Below are positions 5,593 to 10,420 of a stretch of 10,420 nt of DNA, in pieces. The first letter of the stretch is position 1. Each line of letters opens with the position of its first letter. The notes beneath the pieces were generated by a model that was not told the origin of the DNA, did not search any database, and saw only the letters and a program-made list of their open reading frames with translations. Origin of the DNA: an uncultured Gammaproteobacteria bacterium (GTDB taxonomy: Bacteria > Pseudomonadota > Gammaproteobacteria > Halothiobacillales > Halothiobacillaceae); NCBI GenBank assembly GCA_938004235.1, contig CALKWL010000316.1, forward strand, positions 1 through 10,420, in the 5' to 3' direction. A program made the position numbers and the translations under genes.

Positions 5593-6060
5593 TTAGTCGC
5601 GCAGCAAGGCGACCATGCGATCCGGATAAAGCAGGGCGTCGAGTGCGTCCAGAATGTTGGGAAAGACGCCGCGTGCGGCCATAAGCGTCGCGGCGGCGAC
5701 GCCTTCGTGCATCATGACCGCAAGCCCAAGGTCGGCTTCCGCCAGCATCAGGCGGTCGTTCCAGCCGTTGCCGACGGCGCATACGCCGCCGCTGAGCTGC
5801 GCTGCGTAATCGCGTTTGGCTTGCGATTGCCCGGTTGGGGGCAAGACGTGAAGTTGCAGCGGCAGGCCGGCAATGGCGTTGCGCGCCGTTCCATAGGTGT
5901 CGCCGGTGACGCAGTGGAGCTCAAGCTGGGTGCTGAGCCTGTGGAGGCGTTCAGCAACGCCATCTGCGATGATACCGCGCAAGGCGAGGGTGCCGTTGAA
6001 ATCCAGCACGAGATGGTGAAGTTCCATCGGGGGTTGACCGGGCAGGCGCAAGGTAAGCAT
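5593..6060 (-). CDS. Small HAD-superfamily hydrolase related to the P-domain of P-type ATPases
   Basis: This is a soluble, single-domain HAD phosphatase-like protein. I place the start at ATG 6060, giving 155 residues beginning MLTLRLPGQPPMELHHLVLD. A longer frame up to 6138 would run back into the preceding gene and adds nothing family-like. Motif I is LDFNGTLA (D20 nucleophile, with N22 where typical HADs have Asp). Motif II is VTGDT (51-55, T52), motif III is probably K82, and motif IV is GNGWNDRLML (97-106, N101/D102). The pattern resembles the P-domain of metal-transporting ATPases without any transport or membrane segments. The substrate is unknown. It follows the diguanylate cyclase gene after 13 bases, so it is probably the last gene of that operon. 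It converges on yifB with 20 bases between and no visible terminator. Confidence 0.8.
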   Translation of the reverse strand: MLTLRLPGQPPMELHHLVLDFNGTLALRGIIADGVAERLHRLSTQLELHCVTGDTYGTARNAIAGLPLQLHVLPPTGQSQAKRDYAAQLSGGVCAVGNGWNDRLMLAEADLGLAVMMHEGVAAATLMAARGVFPNILDALDALLYPDRMVALLRD

Positions 6061-6073
6061 CGTGAGAACGGGC

Positions 6074-7996
6074 TCAGTTTGGAGGAGGGGTGTCTGTTTG
6101 GCTCGCTGTATGAAAGACGAGCGGGGGCGCGAAAACAACTCGGTTGCGCCCAGTGTTTTTGGCTCGATACAGTGCTTGGTCGGCTATCGAGATCGCTTCT
6201 TCAGTGTCTGGACTTGAGAGTTGCTGCATGGTGGATGGCAGTAGAACCACGCCTCCGATGCTTACGCTTGGGTTGATGCTTCCCCCGCCTTCCAAGGGGA
6301 TGTGCAGTTCGTGGACAACCTGACGCAGGCGTTCCGCGCTGCTTAAAGCGGCGTCGGTGTCGGTGTCGAGCAAAATGACGCCGAACTCTTCGCCTCCCAG
6401 CCGTCCGCATAAATCGCCGGGGCGCAGCGAGCTGCAGAAAGCTTCGGCAACCTGGCGCAGCACGCGATCGCCCGCGGGGTGGCCGTAAGTGTCATTGATC
6501 GATTTGAAGTGATCGAGGTCGAGGATGAGCAGGGCCAGCTTGTTGGCATTGCGTTCGGCGTTGCGCATGATTTCGTTGCCGCGCTGCATGAAGTGCCGAC
6601 GGGTCGCAACCTGCGTCAGAGCGTCCGTGCTGACGAGTTGTTCGAGATCAAGCTCGCGCCGTTTGGCCTGGCTGATGTCCTGGAAGGCAAACATGAGAAC
6701 GGGGGTGTCGTCGTAACGTGAGGGAACTGCCGACAGCAAGACCCACAGGGTGTGTCCGTCACGATGGCGCAAGGCAACCTCATATGAATTGAGCGAATGC
6801 TCCTCTTCCAGCTTTTGTTGCAGACTCTGAAAATCTTCAAGGCTGTGAAAATATTGTGCGCTGTTGCTGCCGATCATCTTGTTCAGCGAATAGCCGCTGT
6901 AATCTGCGGCGGCAAGGTTGGCATAGATCACCACCGATTTGTCCGGGCGCGTAATCACCATCGGCACCGGCACATTGTCCAGCAGCATTTCCAGGTATTT
7001 GAGGTTGTCGCTGAGTTGCTGGGTGCGCTCGTCAACACGCTGCTCAAGTGTGGCATAGCTTAGGGTTAAGGCATCCATGACCCGTCGGCGCTCTACCGAC
7101 ATGGCGCTGACCAGAAGGGTAATCATGCTCATGGAGATCAAAATGATCTGCAAGCGGGTGTAGGGGAGGGCGAGTTCGGCAATCACGCCTTTTGCCATCC
7201 AGGTGCCGTACAGGCTGAGGATAAAGACCATGGCCATCAAGGTGAATGTACTGCGCTGGGGAAAACGCAGCGCGACCCATACCAGCGGCAGCAGGATCAA
7301 AAAGGTGCCAGCGCGCAAGAGTGAGGATGCGTCGACAGCGGGCATGAAAAACAGGACGCTCGTCATCACGATGAGTGTTGATGCGGCAAGCCACATTTCG
7401 GAGTCGCCGCGCAGCAGCTGGCAAGGCTGGCGTGATTCTCGCCACCAGAGCACAAGCGCCGGGGTCAGCATCATGACGGACGCCAGGTCGGCAACGAGCC
7501 AGGTGAAAAAAGCGTGGTTGAACGCAAGGTCGGGGCGCAGATCGGAAATGATCGCGAGTCCGCCGAAGGCGGCGCTGAGGGCGCTGCTCAGAAAAGCGAT
7601 GCCGGCAAACAGGGTGACGCCTTTCCCGGATTCAAGGGCAAGGCCGGCATCGGGGAATACCCGCCGCAGAATCAGCGCGCCGATTGCGGGGGCGAGGACG
7701 TTGCCGAGCGTAATCCATAGCGACCAGGCGCTTGACCAGTCCATGAAGATGTCATGTCCCAGCCAAGAGGCCAGCGCAATGCCCGGCAACCAGCGCCAGC
7801 CCCCAATCAGGGCGGCAAACATGGCGACGGCGCTGGACGGATAGATTGGGGCGACGCCAGGAAAGGCGAGAGCGACCAGTGTGACGAAAAAGAGATAAAA
7901 CAGACCCACCAGTAGGTTGGCCTGTACAAAGCCTGGCATTTCAGGTGAAAAACCAGGCGAGGATAACGAGTTCAGCGGCAAGCTTGGCAAATTCAT
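6074..7996 (-). CDS. Membrane-bound diguanylate cyclase, MASE1-PAS-GGDEF
   Basis: This enzyme is predicted to make cyclic di-GMP from two GTP at the inner membrane. The start is taken at ATG 7996 (640 residues), which overlaps the permease stop codon by one base (TGATG). Residues about 25-300 form a multi-helix MASE1 sensor, with the typical IYPSSAVAMFAALIGGWRWL block near 51-70. A short coiled coil (about 310-340) leads to a PAS domain (about 331-448) and then GGDEF (about 453-623). The active-site loop is intact as RLGGEEF (GGEEF 534-538), and the substrate/metal segment reads LDLDHFKSINDTYGH. An RPGD inhibitory I-site (525-528) lies five residues before it, so product inhibition is expected. 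There is no EAL domain. The signal sensed is unknown. Position directly behind an ABC exporter suggests that the two respond to a common cue; this is inference. Confidence 0.93.
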   Translation of the reverse strand: MNLPSLPLNSLSSPGFSPEMPGFVQANLLVGLFYLFFVTLVALAFPGVAPIYPSSAVAMFAALIGGWRWLPGIALASWLGHDIFMDWSSAWSLWITLGNVLAPAIGALILRRVFPDAGLALESGKGVTLFAGIAFLSSALSAAFGGLAIISDLRPDLAFNHAFFTWLVADLASVMMLTPALVLWWRESRQPCQLLRGDSEMWLAASTLIVMTSVLFFMPAVDASSLLRAGTFLILLPLVWVALRFPQRSTFTLMAMVFILSLYGTWMAKGVIAELALPYTRLQIILISMSMITLLVSAMSVERRRVMDALTLSYATLEQRVDERTQQLSDNLKYLEMLLDNVPVPMVITRPDKSVVIYANLAAADYSGYSLNKMIGSNSAQYFHSLEDFQSLQQKLEEEHSLNSYEVALRHRDGHTLWVLLSAVPSRYDDTPVLMFAFQDISQAKRRELDLEQLVSTDALTQVATRRHFMQRGNEIMRNAERNANKLALLILDLDHFKSINDTYGHPAGDRVLRQVAEAFCSSLRPGDLCGRLGGEEFGVILLDTDTDAALSSAERLRQVVHELHIPLEGGGSINPSVSIGGVVLLPSTMQQLSSPDTEEAISIADQALYRAKNTGRNRVVFAPPLVFHTASQTDTPPPN

Positions 7997-8766
7997 CACT
8001 CCAGCAAGCGGCGACGCACGAGCCACACCGCGCCCCAAAAGCCACACAATGCGTAAGCGCTCAATACGGCGAGGTTAGACCATGGTCGGGAAAGCGCTAC
8101 ATCCAGCACAAGCCCGCGGATCAGTTCGACGGCATGAATCAAGGGCAACAGGTCAATCCAGGGGCGCACGGCGGCAGGGAGGCCGTCCAGGGGGAAAAAC
8201 ACGCCCGACACCAGGAGCATGGGCGTGAGCGCCAGCACGAAGTAATAGTTGAAAAAATCGTAGTTGCGCGCGAGTGCGCTCATCATAATCGCGGGTCCTG
8301 CAAAGGCCAGGCCGGTCAGCACGGCGGCGGGCAGCACCCAAAGCGCCAAGGGGCTGGATATCACGCCCAGCGCCAGTGCGACAAGAAAAATCCCGCTGGC
8401 GCTGAACAATGCTTTGGCTCCGCACCACAACATTTCGCCCATGACGATGTCCTGAACGCGCACGGGCGTCGCCAGCATGGCGTCGTAGGTTTTTTGCGGC
8501 CCCATGCGGGTGTAGACCGAATACATGCCTTCAAAACTGGCGGTATTCATCGCCGATGACGCGATGATGCCGGAGGCCAGAAAGGCGAGGTAATTTACGC
8601 CGTCCATCTCGCCGATAAAATGCCCCAGCCCGAGTCCCAAGCCAAGAAGATAGAGCGCAGGTTCGCCAAAATTCATGACCAGGGCAGGCCAGAAGAGTCT
8701 GCGCCAGACGAGGAAATTGCGTGAAAACACGGCAAAAGCGGCTGGGAAAGAGACGTGTAAGTTCAC
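7996..8766 (-). CDS. ABC-2 type exporter permease, NodJ-like
   Basis: This 256-residue inner-membrane protein has about six hydrophobic segments and the ABC-2 exporter pattern of NodJ and related drug or polysaccharide exporters. It shows an FGEPALYLLGLGLGLGHFI segment (about 33-51), the cytoplasmic coupling region YTRMGPQKTYDAMLATPV (about 85-102), and a late VSGVFFPLDGLP loop (about 186-197). The start is GTG at 8766, overlapping the ATPase stop codon in a GTGA (8763-8766), which points to translational coupling. It should form the channel with the adjacent ATPase. Because NodI/NodJ-like pairs are widespread in bacteria that make no Nod factors, the name does not imply nodulation. The substrate cannot be told from sequence; polysaccharide, lipid or toxic compounds are possible. 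Confidence 0.88.
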   Translation of the reverse strand: MNLHVSFPAAFAVFSRNFLVWRRLFWPALVMNFGEPALYLLGLGLGLGHFIGEMDGVNYLAFLASGIIASSAMNTASFEGMYSVYTRMGPQKTYDAMLATPVRVQDIVMGEMLWCGAKALFSASGIFLVALALGVISSPLALWVLPAAVLTGLAFAGPAIMMSALARNYDFFNYYFVLALTPMLLVSGVFFPLDGLPAAVRPWIDLLPLIHAVELIRGLVLDVALSRPWSNLAVLSAYALCGFWGAVWLVRRRLLE

Positions 8767-9740
8767 GCGTCTTCCCTCAGGTCGCGCCCGGTCAGACGCA
8801 GAAAGACGTCCTCCAGTCCTGCCGGGCGTTGCAGCAGGACCGGCGGAGAAGCCAAGGCGTGTGCGAGCGCATCCAGCTGAACCATCGCTTCATGGCGTGC
8901 ATGGGTGTAGAGGTACAGGCTTGAGCCATGCTGCTCCAGTTTGCCCCATTCGCGCAGAGGCGCAAAAGCGGAGATGTTTTGAGCCGCATGGCGAATCTCG
9001 ATGACCCAGGACTCGACATGCCGGGCGATAAGACTGCGCGGTGAGCCCTGATCCAGCACGCGACCGTGATCCATGACCACCAGCTCATCACACAGGCGCT
9101 CGGCTTCGTCCATGTAATGCGTCGTCAGTAGAAGCGTCGTGCCTTGCGCCTTGAGTTCTTCCAGGCGACGCCACAGCGTGTGACGCGCTTGTGGATCCAG
9201 TCCTGTGGTGGGTTCATCCAAGACTAGAAGCTCGGGCGCGTTAATCAGGGCGCGCGCCAGCGTCAGACGACGTTTCATTCCGCCAGACAGGCTTTCGACA
9301 CGGGCATGTCCGCGCTCTGACAAGTGGGCGAAGTGGAGCAGTTGCTCGATGTGCGCATCCAGATTCTTGCGCGGTAAGCCAAAAAAGCTTGCATACACGC
9401 GCAGATTCTGTCGCACGCTCAGATCAGGATCAAGGTTGTCCGCTTGTGGCACGATGCCAAGCTTGGCGCGCACGCGCAACTCGTCCTGCGGCATGGACAG
9501 GCCTAGCAGTTCGAGGGTGCCCGCGCTTGGCGGCAGCAGGCCAAGCAACATGCGCAAGGTGGTCGTTTTGCCGGCGCCATTTGGCCCCAGCAACCCAAAA
9601 CAAATGCCGCGTGGTACGCAAAGGTTGATGCGATCAACCGCGCTGACTTCGCCAAGGGTTGGGTGCGAGAAAGTTTTGCTCAGACCCAGCGCCCGAACAG
9701 CATAAGCGCTCTGTTTGGCTGGGGCGGGCGGGGGCGTCAT
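8763..9740 (-). CDS. ABC exporter ATP-binding protein, NodI-like
   Basis: This cytoplasmic ATPase powers the downstream permease. I choose ATG 9740 (325 residues, MTPPPAPAKQ). The open frame extends to 9839 but overlaps the end of the TPR gene and carries no family sequence there. Conserved parts are Walker A GPNGAGKTTT (52-61), Q-loop VPQ (Q99), signature LSGGM (151-155), Walker B LLVLDEP (171-177, catalytic E176), D-loop GLDP, and H-loop H208 in LTTHYMDEA. The C-terminal region (about 240-325) is the extension common in NodI/DrrA-type exporter ATPases. All catalytic residues are intact. It follows the TPR gene after 41 bases with a weak ribosome-binding site, and overlaps the permease gene by 4 bases. 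Linkage to the permease makes it an exporter rather than an importer component. Confidence 0.93.
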   Translation of the reverse strand: MTPPPAPAKQSAYAVRALGLSKTFSHPTLGEVSAVDRINLCVPRGICFGLLGPNGAGKTTTLRMLLGLLPPSAGTLELLGLSMPQDELRVRAKLGIVPQADNLDPDLSVRQNLRVYASFFGLPRKNLDAHIEQLLHFAHLSERGHARVESLSGGMKRRLTLARALINAPELLVLDEPTTGLDPQARHTLWRRLEELKAQGTTLLLTTHYMDEAERLCDELVVMDHGRVLDQGSPRSLIARHVESWVIEIRHAAQNISAFAPLREWGKLEQHGSSLYLYTHARHEAMVQLDALAHALASPPVLLQRPAGLEDVFLRLTGRDLREDA

Positions 9741-9781
9741 GGTGTTTGTAGCCTGGTGTGCGCTTGCCCCCGCTGCGGTTA

Positions 9782-10376
9782 TCAGGGGGTTGCGCCGCCG
9801 CTCAGCTGGGATTGCACATTGGCGAATTTCGCCTTGCACACTCGGGTTTCCTCGGCATCCGCGCCGTGAGCCTTTTCGCTTGCGCTCACGGCAAGCCCAT
9901 AAACACGCAGCGCTTCATCGAGACGCCCTTGCAGAGCAAAATTTTCTGCCATGCGATCCAGTGTGCGCACCAGCGCGGGATCATTGGCTTTGAGCACTTT
10001 CTGGCGAATTTGCAGGCTGCGCTGCGCTTGCATTTCGGCATCCTTGTAGTTGCCCAATAGTGTGTTCACGGTGGCAAGGTTGTAAAGATCCTTGGCAACC
10101 TCCGGATGCTCAGCGCCAAGCGCACGCTCGTCGATACTCAGCGCGCGGTTGTAAAGCGGCACGGCCTCGGCGTGACGGTCGTGCAGGAAGTAAAAACCGG
10201 CAAGCTGGCTAAGCGCGGTCGCGACGGCAAGATGGTTCGGGTTCAGCGCCGTTTCATACATTGTCAGCGCCTTTTTATAGCTTTCCTCAGCCTCCGGGAT
10301 CATATCCTTGGCGGAAAACAGCGCAGCCTGGTTGCTCAATGCCATGGCGAGAGGCTTGGATTTGGGCGCTGTTTTT
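9782..10376 (-). CDS. Tetratricopeptide-repeat protein, N-terminus missing
   Basis: The visible 197 residues or so hold about four TPR repeats with the 42-residue period of kinesin-light-chain-like TPRs (TPR_10/TPR_12). Examples are HLAVATALSQLAGFYFLHDR, then HPEVAKDLYNLATVNTLLGN, then DPALVRTLDRMAENFALQGR, each followed by an A-x-x-x-Y/Q helix. The stop is TGA at 9784-9782. No signal peptide or enzymatic domain is visible, but the N-terminus is lost. Genuine sequence ends at 10376. The apparent start GTG at 10393, giving MCSSDL, is translated sequencing adapter and must be discarded. Such proteins are protein-interaction scaffolds. It lies 41 bases before the ABC ATPase gene on the same strand and may be the first known gene of that operon, but a functional link is unproven. 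Confidence 0.85.
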
Positions 10377-10420
10377 AGATCGGAAGAGCACACGTCTGAA
10401 CTCCAGTCACGTCAGTCAAT
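10377..10420 (+). other. Illumina TruSeq adapter left in the assembly
   Basis: From AGATCGGAAGAGC at 10377 through GAACTCCAGTCAC ending at 10410, all 34 bases match the standard Illumina indexed-adapter sequence. The next eight bases, GTCAGTCA (10411-10418), sit exactly where the index belongs. The last two, AT, are the start of the fixed sequence after the index. This is not genomic DNA. Reverse-translated it gives the well-known artefact peptide CSSDL at the start of predicted proteins. Confidence 0.97.

Noticed and set aside
6061..6138. Upstream extension of the HAD gene
   Set aside because: The 26 extra residues are read out of frame from the end of the cyclase gene and are not family-like.
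9741..9839. Upstream extension of the ABC ATPase frame to an earlier start
   Set aside because: The extra 33 residues overlap the TPR gene end and show no ABC-family similarity; the start at 9740 gives the usual length.

Overview
The window is about 60% GC bacterial DNA, most likely from a gamma- or betaproteobacterium. Three things point there: ubiK (a ubiquinone-synthesis accessory factor) beside yifB, the close linkage of this pair to glnK-amtB (an order I recall from Pseudomonas-type chromosomes), and two sigma-54 type promoters in front of the nitrogen genes. I cannot name genus or species. Both ends are technically suspect. The right end carries Illumina library adapter (10377-10420). 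The left end (about 1-55) is an AT-rich stretch that abruptly replaces the expected coding sequence of an ammonium transporter.

Left block (1-3600, minus strand): nitrogen acquisition. Reading leftwards, a TorF-type outer-membrane protein (2710-3486), the PII protein GlnK (2357-2695) and the ammonium channel AmtB (936-2345) form a tight operon. In front of it lie a strong sigma-54 promoter match, an IHF consensus site and a weak NtrC-like site. The operon ends in a clear intrinsic terminator (861-886). A second, different ammonium transporter gene (start at 727) follows with its own sigma-54 promoter, but its 3' part is missing at the window edge.

Centre (3818-5572, plus strand): ubiK and yifB, 9 bases apart. 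They are divergent from the nitrogen operon across a 331-base regulatory region and converge on the right-hand block with a 20-base gap.

Right block (5593-10376, minus strand): reading leftwards, a partial TPR protein, a NodI-like ABC ATPase, a NodJ-like ABC-2 permease, a membrane-bound MASE1-PAS-GGDEF diguanylate cyclase and a small HAD-family hydrolase. The ATPase/permease and permease/cyclase genes overlap by 4 and 1 bases and the hydrolase follows the cyclase after 13, so at least these four are probably one transcript. Its promoter lies upstream of, or inside, the truncated TPR gene.

No CRISPR array, tRNA, rRNA or recognisable transposase is present. I found no convincing new defence or mobile system. 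The points most worth a second look are the regulation and composition of the nitrogen operon, the coupling of an exporter to a c-di-GMP synthase, and the two artefact-prone ends.
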